A DNA stretch of 18,330 bases. Source: Methanolobus sp. UBA474 (GTDB lineage Archaea; Halobacteriota; Methanosarcinia; Methanosarcinales; Methanosarcinaceae). Where the stretch lies: assembly GCA_002501695.1 (NCBI GenBank), contig DANZ01000121.1, positions 1 through 18,330 on the forward strand, read 5' to 3'. The translations under genes and the position numbers were made by a program. Below, one piece after another: positions 1 through 7,463 of this stretch (the first letter of the stretch is position 1; every line of letters begins with the position of its first letter). The notes below the pieces were generated by a model. That model ran no database searches. It was not told the DNA's origin and saw only the letters and a program-made list of their open reading frames with translations.

Positions 1-365
1 CTATCTATTTTGGCAACTTCACGAATGGGAATAAAACCTCCACATATCCAGTGAAGGTGTACGACATCAGGATCAATATCTTCTATTTTTTTAGATATGT
101 GGTTGGGAAGCCATTGTGGGCTCCAGGGAGTATGCTGGGAGTTGTGATAATATCTCAAAGGAAAGTTATCAACAAAGCTACGGACATTACTCATTTTATT
201 CCAGGAATTTAATTCTGGTCCAATTACAGATATATCTTTACTACTTTTAATCTGCACTAACATTTTAGAATCAATGCCAATTTGTTGCAGCCCCTTATGT
301 AACCTATAGGCTGCCCTTGCAGCACCGCCTTGAATGTCTGATGTGTTGACGAGAAGGGATTTCAT
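1..365 (-). CDS. Family 4-like glycosyltransferase, N-terminal part (cut by window edge)
   Basis: This minus-strand frame starts at the ATG at 363-365 and stays open for 121 codons to the left edge, so only the N-terminal third or so is present. The protein begins MKSLLVNTSDIQGGAARAAY, the usual opening of GT4/GT-B glycosyltransferases: a beta strand followed by a small glycine-rich loop (GGAARAA). Further on it reads DPDVVHLHW, the D-(I/V)-(V/I)-H-x-H type strand found at the end of the first Rossmann half in this family. The catalytic C-terminal half (EX7E region) lies outside the window. It is the last visible gene of the polysaccharide cluster, 45 bp after the pyruvyl transferase, and probably adds a sugar to the glycan on the cytoplasmic face of the membrane. 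Donor and acceptor cannot be read from this fragment. The family call is fairly secure; the specificity is unknown. Confidence 0.8.
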   Translation of the reverse strand, partial: MKSLLVNTSDIQGGAARAAYRLHKGLQQIGIDSKMLVQIKSSKDISVIGPELNSWNKMSNVRSFVDNFPLRYYHNSQHTPWSPQWLPNHISKKIEDIDPDVVHLHWICGGFIPIREVAKID

Positions 366-410
366 ATTCTACTCACTATTATTGTATTCATTTTGAATTT
401 AGGTATGGCA

Positions 411-1577
411 TTATTCTGCAAATTTGCTTAGGCATTCTACATAAATATTTAACTTTGACTTTATTTCTTTACCATCCAAATCCGCTTTGATATTTGACTT
501 ATTAAAATCAAAAACAGGGAGTTTAATATTGCTATTTTGTAAAGAGATATACCTTTCAGCATACAAATCGAACTGATTTATGTCATGTATAAATCCTGAT
601 ATTTTACCTTTCCCCGGTTCTGTGTAGTCTAGGACGAAATTATGTCCGTTAACTAATGTCTGTAGTACTACTGCATGGAAACGCATACCTATGTTGAAAT
701 ATGCTTTTTGGTATATTTCCATCGTTTCATACAATGTTAAATTTTTGTTCTGAACTTCTATATTCTCAAGTCCAATATTAAATTTTACTTCATTAAGAAA
801 TTCCCTATCATCATTTCCTATGTGGAAATAGTGCATTGGTATCAGACGTATTGTTTTGCATGGATACTTTTTAGCCACGAATTTTACTAGTTCTTCCAAC
901 TTTTGATTTATGTAGTCCGATCTAATTTGATTTCCATACTCTGGAGGATATTTTCGTAGATTGATAGCGATATACGCGTCAGGCTCAATTTGTTGATCAG
1001 TACTTATCTTTATGAATTCAATAGCTGCTTGAACTGCAGGATCTAAACTGAGATGGATTTTTTTCATATCCAGTTCTCTTTTAAATTCAGTGCATATGTC
1101 TTGTAAGTATTGCATAGATAATGAATCACGTAGAATTGTCAAATCAGAATGGTCTACAATGTTTATCAGGCATTTTTTGTATTTTTTTGAAACAAGTGGC
1201 CCAACTCCACAACCCAAAAGTGACGTTTTTTTCCCAAGCTTTTTAGCTTTTTTAAAGGCATATTCTATCATATACATGGGTTCGATATGCATCAGTGGGC
1301 CACCACCCATGATGACAATATCTGATTCAGCAATTGCTGGGTCTAATTCTTTAATTCTTCTGGAGTTAAAAATTTCGATTTTTATGTTTTCACCAATAAT
1401 CATTTGATAAAATTCTTTATCTTCCCTCAACGTCCTTTCTGAAAAAAAAGGGTACAAACTCCCTAGTTTAATTTCAATGTTTCCGAAGGCATTTTTTAGA
1501 AAAACTAATAGGCCAGCTAAAATTGCCCTATCACCTATTGTTTCTGTTCCATACCAACCAATAATTACGATTTTCAT
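411..1577 (-). CDS. Polysaccharide pyruvyl transferase family protein
   Basis: The 388-residue protein opens with MKIVIIGWYGTETIGDRAIL, the G-x-x-G-x-x-N/T-x-GD signature of the CsaB/WcaK-like polysaccharide pyruvyl transferase family. A glycine-rich GGGP loop lies at 91-94, and the conserved MRFHAVV block with R300 and H302 is followed by YTEPGKGKISGF, where family members carry a conserved K-x-x-G-F segment. Known members transfer pyruvate from phosphoenolpyruvate onto a sugar as a ketal, which adds negative charge to cell-surface glycans; some homologues have other transferase roles. Its start codon overlaps the stop of the upstream radical SAM gene (TGA at 1574-1576, ATG at 1575-1577 on the minus strand), so the two are translationally coupled. 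The gene is AT-rich like its immediate neighbours. Family membership is secure, the exact acceptor sugar unknown. Confidence 0.85.
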   Translation of the reverse strand: MKIVIIGWYGTETIGDRAILAGLLVFLKNAFGNIEIKLGSLYPFFSERTLREDKEFYQMIIGENIKIEIFNSRRIKELDPAIAESDIVIMGGGPLMHIEPMYMIEYAFKKAKKLGKKTSLLGCGVGPLVSKKYKKCLINIVDHSDLTILRDSLSMQYLQDICTEFKRELDMKKIHLSLDPAVQAAIEFIKISTDQQIEPDAYIAINLRKYPPEYGNQIRSDYINQKLEELVKFVAKKYPCKTIRLIPMHYFHIGNDDREFLNEVKFNIGLENIEVQNKNLTLYETMEIYQKAYFNIGMRFHAVVLQTLVNGHNFVLDYTEPGKGKISGFIHDINQFDLYAERYISLQNSNIKLPVFDFNKSNIKADLDGKEIKSKLNIYVECLSKFAE

Positions 1578-2731
1578 ATTAACATGGATTTGATTTTATA
1601 TAACTTTACCCAAAATATTTCAAAAGTCAGGTATCTGAAGAATAAAAGCACATTCCCTAATTCCGGCTTTCCGGAATAATCATGAATGCATCGATCACAA
1701 TAATTGTTAATTATATCTTTTCGATGATTAATGTTAGAATCATTGAAAAAGCTTTGTTCTCCACTTTCTCTGCGTAGTGAGCCTATTTTGTTACTTGCCA
1801 CTGCACAATAGTATAAATCCCCTCTTGAGTCCATTGTTATACCTTCTTCTCTCCAGGTACACCCTAACAATCTTTTCGGATTGTTGGAATCGAGAAAATA
1901 AAATATAGAAAAATACTTGTATTTATCAGACCAATTTTTAGCCCTCCCAATTTGGCAATGAATAAACTCTTTTGCAGTTTGTTTATGGGGATAATCTAGT
2001 ATAGAATACCGATTTCTTAATAAATTACTTCCTATCCTTTTATTTTCGATACCTAAACGATATTTAATATCGTATGATTTTCGAGTGGCATAGGTATCCA
2101 ATTCTACAATATAATCAATATTTTGTTTCACTAAAGTACAACCAACATCTATAGTATCGCAATAAAGATGTCTATTTTTCATGATCTCGTCAATACTCGC
2201 TGTTGTTTTTTCGAAAGCTTTGGATATCCCTCTAACATTATCATGAATTGTTCCAACACCATCTAATGATACTGAAATATGGAAATGAACTCCTTTTTCT
2301 TGACACCTTTTATAAATTATCCTCGTGTGCTCCAAAAGGGACTTGCTATATCCATTGGATATTATATTCAAAAATTTAATATTTCTCAAGTTTAATATTT
2401 CATCTACGTAACGTGGTAGTTCAGGGACTAATGATGGTTCTCCTCCATTAATCCCGACAGAGTTTACTTCTTTAAAAATAGGATCTTTCAAAAATAGCTT
2501 AAGTTCTTCATAACTCATCTCGTTAGATTTATCCATACTATATATGTTGCACATTACACATCGTGAATTACATCTATAAGTAATTGGGAACTGAAGTACA
2601 AGAGGATATTTTTTATGACTACCGTTTGTCTTTATCAAATTGATATTTTTTAAAAATAGCAACAATTCAATTGCAAAATAAATTTTTTTTCTTTTTTTAA
2701 TGTGAGATTTTAATTTATATTTCATTTTCAT
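1574..2731 (-). CDS. Radical SAM protein with SPASM-like C-terminal cysteines
   Basis: This is a radical S-adenosylmethionine enzyme of 385 residues if started at the ATG at 2729-2731. C54-x3-C58-x2-C61 binds the radical SAM [4Fe-4S] cluster and GGEP at 96-99 is the SAM-contacting motif. Further cysteines at 291, 309, 345 and 348 (C-x17-C, then CDRC) resemble a SPASM or twitch auxiliary-cluster domain. The N terminus is lysine-rich. A GTG at 2744-2746 keeps the frame open 5 codons further, but it is itself part of the GTGAGG ribosome-binding site, which sits 9 nt before the ATG, so I prefer the ATG. The flippase stop lies 1 bp away and the pyruvyl transferase start overlaps the 3' end. Substrate unknown: the position inside a glycan locus suggests sugar or lipid modification, though SPASM proteins often act on peptides. 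Confidence 0.85.
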   Translation of the reverse strand: MKMKYKLKSHIKKRKKIYFAIELLLFLKNINLIKTNGSHKKYPLVLQFPITYRCNSRCVMCNIYSMDKSNEMSYEELKLFLKDPIFKEVNSVGINGGEPSLVPELPRYVDEILNLRNIKFLNIISNGYSKSLLEHTRIIYKRCQEKGVHFHISVSLDGVGTIHDNVRGISKAFEKTTASIDEIMKNRHLYCDTIDVGCTLVKQNIDYIVELDTYATRKSYDIKYRLGIENKRIGSNLLRNRYSILDYPHKQTAKEFIHCQIGRAKNWSDKYKYFSIFYFLDSNNPKRLLGCTWREEGITMDSRGDLYYCAVASNKIGSLRRESGEQSFFNDSNINHRKDIINNYCDRCIHDYSGKPELGNVLLFFRYLTFEIFWVKLYKIKSMLI

Positions 2732-2732
2732 A

Positions 2733-4214
2733 TTATATTTCCTCACTATTCTTATTCTTCTTCATATTAATTTGACGTATAAATCCTTTAAAAAAAAGGA
2801 TTTCTTTCTTTTCAAAAACATTTAGTGCAAGCAAGAGTATAAAATAAAATATAGCACAAATTACGACTGTAGTCAAAATAGCAGTAATTCCAAACGGATT
2901 GAGCTTTAAAATAATTATGGACATTATGATGGAGGCAAAGATGTATTTTAAAAGATATCTATACTCCAAATTAATTTTAAATTTTTTAGGTGAGCTATAT
3001 AGTGTTGCAGCCAATGCATATACAAATGCGAATAATGTTGTTATTGCTGCGCCTATAATACCTATATGAGGTATAAGTAAAAAATTTAAACCAATATTTA
3101 ATAAAGCTGATATTATCCATATTTTGCCTATTATTTTTGTTCTCTTTTCTAGAACTAATATTTGAATAATTATTGAATATATTCCAAACACAAGAGCACT
3201 TACTGCAGAAAAAGGTGTTATCAATGCCCCCTGAGAGGAGATTTCTGGAGTAGTTAATATTATTAAGATAGGCCTCGATAAAAGTGATATTCCAAATACA
3301 GCCGGGATTGCTAACAGCAAAAAATATTTAAGACTATATCTCATAATCGTTCGTACTTCTTCGATTTGTTTTTTTTCGTAGTATTGTGACAATACAGATG
3401 GGAGTATGAATGCCAATGGTGCCCAGAGTATACTTATGCTGCTACCTAAAGAATATCCTGGTGAATAATATCCTACAGAAGCCGTGCTCAAAAGGAAACC
3501 TATTATATAGAGATCACTGGAATTAACAATCCAATTTGAAAGGTTTGCAGGAATAGTGGGAACTCCAAAGTGAAGATATTCTTGTATGTGTCTAAAGTTA
3601 GGAAACGTAAAACCAACACTTGAAACTACTGCAAAAATCAAAATTATAAGAGTTAGAAATGTTGCTATTAATAGTCCTATTGTTGCACTATATATATTTT
3701 CTCCTGAAATCACAAAGTAAGAAACTAGTACAAGTAAACTAGTATTTTTAATCAATAATATAAAAGTATATTTTTTTATTAGCTGCCTTGCTCTCATATA
3801 GTTAAGAAATAATATATTTATTGTCTCTATAAATAAAATCGGCGCTAATATTTGCACAATTATTGTGTTGTTATTGAAGAAATGGGAAGCTATTGCTTGT
3901 GAAAAGATATATATTAATGCACACGAAATTAAACTAGTGAACAGGACTACGAAAGAAATTGAGTAAAAAGCTTCTTGAATTTGTTTTTTATCTTCTAAAG
4001 ATGGTATATATCTAACTATGCTAGAAGTAAGTCCAAGCATTACTATAGAGGGCACTACAACAATAGTTGCCATTATCTGAGCCCAAGCGCCATAATCGGC
4101 AATGGTCATATTTTTAGTCAAAATAGGCAGTAAAATAATCCCACTCAATACAGTCAATAAATTAGTAGAGGCTATCAGGATTACCCTTTGTGTGAATAGT
4201 CTATATGTGTGCAT
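2733..4214 (-). CDS. Wzx-like polysaccharide flippase (MOP superfamily membrane protein)
   Basis: The 493-residue product is hydrophobic almost throughout, with about 12-14 predicted membrane-spanning stretches, and ends in a short lysine-rich cytoplasmic tail. The N-terminal segment (a helix, then ILPILTKNMTIADYGAWAQI) matches the opening helices of oligosaccharide flippases of the MOP superfamily, where a YG-x-(W/Y) motif follows the first helix. Such proteins flip lipid-linked oligosaccharides across the cytoplasmic membrane for assembly of surface polysaccharides or for glycoprotein sugars. It is the first gene of the AT-rich submodule, followed within 1 bp by the radical SAM gene. No good ribosome-binding site stands before its ATG at 4212-4214, and a weak AT-rich promoter could lie around 4245-4265. 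The flippase call is firm at family level. The transported glycan is not known. Confidence 0.85.
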   Translation of the reverse strand: MHTYRLFTQRVILIASTNLLTVLSGIILLPILTKNMTIADYGAWAQIMATIVVVPSIVMLGLTSSIVRYIPSLEDKKQIQEAFYSISFVVLFTSLISCALIYIFSQAIASHFFNNNTIIVQILAPILFIETINILFLNYMRARQLIKKYTFILLIKNTSLLVLVSYFVISGENIYSATIGLLIATFLTLIILIFAVVSSVGFTFPNFRHIQEYLHFGVPTIPANLSNWIVNSSDLYIIGFLLSTASVGYYSPGYSLGSSISILWAPLAFILPSVLSQYYEKKQIEEVRTIMRYSLKYFLLLAIPAVFGISLLSRPILIILTTPEISSQGALITPFSAVSALVFGIYSIIIQILVLEKRTKIIGKIWIISALLNIGLNFLLIPHIGIIGAAITTLFAFVYALAATLYSSPKKFKINLEYRYLLKYIFASIIMSIIILKLNPFGITAILTTVVICAIFYFILLLALNVFEKKEILFFKGFIRQINMKKNKNSEEI

Positions 4215-4345
4215 TTCTATAATTATTTTATCTGATTCTATCTATCTTTTCATTTAAAACAAATAACAGTCTGACTATTATTCCACTTAAATCGGCTTGT
4301 AAGGTAAAATCTCGAATGCTTTTTATCTCTTCAGATATTTTTATT
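4215..4345. other. 131-bp AT-rich intergenic gap, module boundary
   Basis: No gene is seen between the GDP-mannose dehydratase stop and the flippase start. Read on the minus strand, an AT-rich stretch (GTTTTAAATG, near 4255-4262) could be a TATA element for the flippase-radical SAM-pyruvyl transferase unit, but it is a weak match. The gap is much longer than the 11-45 bp gaps typical of this cluster, and it separates the moderate-GC nucleotide-sugar genes from the AT-rich assembly genes. Confidence 0.4.
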
Positions 4346-5383
4346 TTAAAGAAACTCTTCTTCCTCAGCTTTTACCATTTGCCGTACAAGTTCTTTAAAT
4401 TTAACCTTTGGCTCCCAGCCAAGTTTTTCTCTGGCCTTTGTGGCATCACCCACTAATATATCCACTTCTGTAGGCCTATAATACCTAGGATCAATTTCAA
4501 TTAATACTTCTCCTGTACTGGTATCAATTCCTACTTCTTCAGATCCTTTACCCTGCCATCTAATTTCAAATCCCATTTCTTTGAATGTAAGTTCCACGAA
4601 TTCCCTCACCGAATGCGTTTCACCCGTAGCGATTACAAAATCATCAGGTTTATCCTGCTGCATCATCAACCACATGGCCTCCACATAATCGCCTGCAAAT
4701 CCCCAGTCTCTCTTTGCATCAAGGTTCCCAAGATATAATTTTTCCTGCAGTCCTTTTTTGATATTAGCCACAGCCATAGTAATTTTTCTGGTTACGAAAG
4801 TCTCTCCTCTAATTGGTGACTCGTGGTTGAAGAGTATCCCATTGCAGGCAAACATGCCGTAAGCTTCGCGGTAGTTTATAGTGATCCAGTAAGCGTAAAG
4901 TTTGGCAGCAGCATATGGGCTTCTCGGATAGAAGGGCGTAGTTTCGCTTTGTGGGATCTCCTGCACTTTTCCATACAGTTCGCTTGTAGAAGCCTGGTAG
5001 AATTTAGTTTTCTTTTCCAGGCCAAGTATACGTATAGCTTCCAGAATTCTTAGTGTTCCCAAACCGTCTGAATTTGCAGTATATTCAGGAGTTTCGAACG
5101 ACACCTGTACGTGGCTCTGAGCAGCAAGGTTGTAGATCTCATCAGGCTGTGTTTCCTGTACTATTCTTATGAGATTGGTCGAGTCTGTCAGATCACCATA
5201 ATGCATGAAGAAGTTGACGTTCCTCTCATGCGGGTCCTTGTAGAGGTGGTCAATGCGTGCTGTATTGAAAGAGGATGACCTTCGTTTGATCCCATGCACG
5301 ATATATCCTTTGTTAAGCAGGAACTCTGCAAGATATGCGCCATCCTGTCCTGTAATTCCGGTAATAAGAGCTGTTTTAGTCAT
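4346..5383 (-). CDS. gmd: GDP-mannose 4,6-dehydratase
   Basis: The 345-residue protein matches the usual size of GDP-mannose 4,6-dehydratase, an extended short-chain dehydrogenase that converts GDP-D-mannose to GDP-4-keto-6-deoxy-D-mannose with bound NADP. GITGQDGAYLAE at 9-20 is the nucleotide-binding loop, RRSSSFNTARIDHLY at 34-48 is characteristic of this enzyme, T133-S134-E135 with Y157-x3-K161 form the catalytic set, and NHESPIRGETFVTRKI at 186-201 is the substrate-binding stretch shared by Gmd proteins. A GAGG-type site lies 8 nt before the ATG. It follows the UXS-like gene by 24 bp and uses the GDP-mannose made by the upstream manC. No fucose synthase, rhamnose reductase or perosamine aminotransferase is visible to finish the 6-deoxy sugar; such a gene may lie outside the window. 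Confidence 0.95.
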   Translation of the reverse strand: MTKTALITGITGQDGAYLAEFLLNKGYIVHGIKRRSSSFNTARIDHLYKDPHERNVNFFMHYGDLTDSTNLIRIVQETQPDEIYNLAAQSHVQVSFETPEYTANSDGLGTLRILEAIRILGLEKKTKFYQASTSELYGKVQEIPQSETTPFYPRSPYAAAKLYAYWITINYREAYGMFACNGILFNHESPIRGETFVTRKITMAVANIKKGLQEKLYLGNLDAKRDWGFAGDYVEAMWLMMQQDKPDDFVIATGETHSVREFVELTFKEMGFEIRWQGKGSEEVGIDTSTGEVLIEIDPRYYRPTEVDILVGDATKAREKLGWEPKVKFKELVRQMVKAEEEEFL

Positions 5384-5407
5384 ATGTACTGCCTCAATTG
5401 TGATAGA

Positions 5408-6337
5408 TCATTGCTCACTATGTTTGAAGTATTCTATGGTTTCCCTTAGTCCGTCCGTTAGGTTCATCTTTGGCTCCCAACCCAGAATCTCCTTGGCTCT
5501 TGCAATATCAGGCCTTCTGACCTTGGGATCATCAACAGGCAGTTCCTTATATACTACTCTGGATCTGCTTCCTGTTATGTCTATTATTTTCTCGGCAAAA
5601 TCCAGAACTGTCATTTCAGCAGGATTACCCAGGTTAACCGGATTTGCATAGTCAGACATCATTAGCCTGTACAATCCTTCCACAAGATCCGAAACATAAC
5701 AGAAAGATCTTGTCTGCATCCCTTCGCCGTAGACGGTGATATCTTCTCCCTTAAGTGCCTGGTTGATGAAATTCGGGACCACGCGTCCGTCATTTGCCCG
5801 CATCCTGGGGCCATAGGTATTGAAGATACGTGCTATTCTTGTTTCAATGCCATGATGTGTATGATATGCCATGGTAATAGCTTCAGCATATCTCTTCGCC
5901 TCATCATAAACTCCGCGTGGGCCGATCGGATTAACATTTCCCCAGTATGTCTCAGGCTGGGGGTTCACCAGCGGGTCTCCGTACACTTCGGAGGTTGACG
6001 CCAGCAGGAGTCTTGCCTTATGTTCCTTTGCAAGGCCAAGCATGTTGTAAGTACCCAGAGCACCCACTTTTAGCGTCTGTATGGGCATTTCAAGATAATC
6101 GACAGGTGAAGCAGGACTAGCGAGATGGAATATATAGTCTATCTTATCGCCGAAATAAACGGGCTTTGTAATATCATGTTTCAAATAAGTGAAATTATTG
6201 GATTCTATATGCTCAATGTTCTTTATCTTTCCAGTGACAAGATTGTCAATACATATTACTTTATGTCCCTTCTCTATGAGCAGATCACAAAAGTGGGAAC
6301 CTACAAAACCTGCTCCTCCGGTTACTATCGATCTCAT
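5408..6337 (-). CDS. UDP-glucuronate decarboxylase (UDP-xylose synthase)-like NAD-dependent epimerase
   Basis: This is an extended short-chain dehydrogenase of 309 residues, the length expected for a soluble UDP-glucuronate decarboxylase, which makes UDP-xylose. GGAGFVGSH at 7-15 binds NAD. The stretch NPQPETYWGNVNPIGPRGVY (125-144) leads into the catalytic Y144-x3-K148, with S114-T115-S116-E117 before it. A later block GPRMRANDGRVVPNFINQAL followed by QTRSFCYVSDLVEG is strongly conserved in this enzyme family. The gene begins 11 bp after the nucleotidyltransferase stop with a GTGAT ribosome-binding site 4 nt before the ATG. No UDP-glucose dehydrogenase is present here to supply UDP-glucuronate, so it would need a supply from elsewhere. 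A dTDP-glucose dehydratase or another 4-epimerase is less likely given the YWGNVNPIG stretch. Confidence 0.85.
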   Translation of the reverse strand: MRSIVTGGAGFVGSHFCDLLIEKGHKVICIDNLVTGKIKNIEHIESNNFTYLKHDITKPVYFGDKIDYIFHLASPASPVDYLEMPIQTLKVGALGTYNMLGLAKEHKARLLLASTSEVYGDPLVNPQPETYWGNVNPIGPRGVYDEAKRYAEAITMAYHTHHGIETRIARIFNTYGPRMRANDGRVVPNFINQALKGEDITVYGEGMQTRSFCYVSDLVEGLYRLMMSDYANPVNLGNPAEMTVLDFAEKIIDITGSRSRVVYKELPVDDPKVRRPDIARAKEILGWEPKMNLTDGLRETIEYFKHSEQ

Positions 6338-6348
6338 ATTATCACGCT

Positions 6349-7359
6349 TTAAAACTCAATAGAGGATGAATCCCCGATGTTCAATGAATTATGTTTTCCT
6401 ATAACGTTTGCGTCATCGCCGACGATGGAAGATTGAAGGTTTACGCAGGAGAGGTGTGTTCGCGAACCAATAACAGTATTCGAGATGATAGAACTCTCAA
6501 TGACCGAATCTTCTGCAATTGATGTGAATGGACCTATTACCGAATTCATAATTTTCACATTGGCTCCAAATATCACCGGTGGTATTATTACGGAGCTCAT
6601 GCTCTCATACACCATATGGTTGCTTTCCTGTTCGCTGAGCAATATCCTGTTAGCTTCCAGGAGCGATGTAGCATGCCCGCAGTCATACCAGCTTGACACT
6701 TCAAATGTTTTCAGCTCACTACCCCTTGAAACCATCTCCTGAAGTGCATCTGTCAACTGGTATTCCCCTCTGGTCTTTATCTCGTTCTCTATCATCCACT
6801 CAAGTATATCCAGAAGAAGCGGTGTGTCTTTAATAAAATAAACGCCGGCGATCCCAAGATTTGAAGATGCATTTTCCGGTTTTTCCTCAAGCCTCTGAAT
6901 ACAGGATGATTGTTCTTTAAGGTATACTATACCATATTTCCTGGGTTCCTCAACTTCTCTCACGCCTATAGAAGCAGAACATGTCCCGTTTTGACAGTAC
7001 TGGTCATGGAAGTCCTTGTAACCGGATTTGAATATCATATCCCCAAGGGCTATCATGGTTTCAGAGTCCCGGATGTGTTCCTTTGCCAGATACACAGAAT
7101 GTCCGAGTCCCATCCTGTTCTCCTGGCATACGTACCTTATGTTAAATATACTGCTGTAGTGCTTATTAACATACGATATCAGTTGTTCTTTCCGATAGCC
7201 TACTATCAGTATTATCTCTTCCGGGTTAAGATCGATCATTCTGTCAAGTATATGTCCGATGATCGGTTTACCTGCTATGAAGACCATCGGTTTTGGCTTT
7301 GTATGTGTGTGGGGGAAGAGGCGTGTTCCGGCACCCGCAGCTGGTATGATCACTTTCAT
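6349..7359 (-). CDS. Sugar-phosphate nucleotidyltransferase with left-handed beta-helix tail
   Basis: This 336-residue enzyme starts MKVIIPAAGAGTRLFPHTHT, the G-x-G-T-R-x-x-P loop of nucleotidyltransferases that couple NTP to a sugar 1-phosphate, followed by KPKPM at 21-25 and a metal-site aspartate in IALGDMIF. Residues from about 245 on contain isoleucine/valine-rich hexapeptide repeats (VIFGANVKI, SVIGPFTSI, SVIESSIIS, TVIGSRTHL), a left-handed beta helix like those of GlmU- and RmlA-long-type proteins. The sugar is not decided by sequence alone: UTP-glucose-1-phosphate or dTTP-glucose-1-phosphate activity is likeliest, and the next gene, a UXS-like decarboxylase working on UDP sugars, favours UDP. 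It has its own probable promoter (TATA at 7389-7398), 104 bp from manC, and could be the first gene of the lower operon. Confidence 0.85.
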   Translation of the reverse strand: MKVIIPAAGAGTRLFPHTHTKPKPMVFIAGKPIIGHILDRMIDLNPEEIILIVGYRKEQLISYVNKHYSSIFNIRYVCQENRMGLGHSVYLAKEHIRDSETMIALGDMIFKSGYKDFHDQYCQNGTCSASIGVREVEEPRKYGIVYLKEQSSCIQRLEEKPENASSNLGIAGVYFIKDTPLLLDILEWMIENEIKTRGEYQLTDALQEMVSRGSELKTFEVSSWYDCGHATSLLEANRILLSEQESNHMVYESMSSVIIPPVIFGANVKIMNSVIGPFTSIAEDSVIESSIISNTVIGSRTHLSCVNLQSSIVGDDANVIGKHNSLNIGDSSSIEF

Positions 7360-7388
7360 GTTTATTCTCGGTTGCGTTTTAGAGTGTG

Positions 7389-7398
7389 GTATAAATGC
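7389..7398 (-). promoter_or_regulatory. Probable TATA box for the nucleotidyltransferase-uxs-gmd unit
   Basis: On the minus strand this reads GCATTTATAC. It is about 34 bp before the start codon at 7359, so transcription would start around 7368 and leave a leader of roughly 9 nt. Position and composition fit an archaeal TATA element, but no start site has been mapped here. Confidence 0.5.
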
Positions 7399-7463
7399 AA
7401 GCCTTCTGTTGAAATAACTAATTTATTCCATTATTCTTATTTTAAATAGATATAATGATTGTT

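Noticed and set aside
2732..2746. GTG start for the radical SAM gene
   Set aside because: The GTG is part of the GTGAGG ribosome-binding site for the ATG at 2731, and it would overlap the flippase gene.
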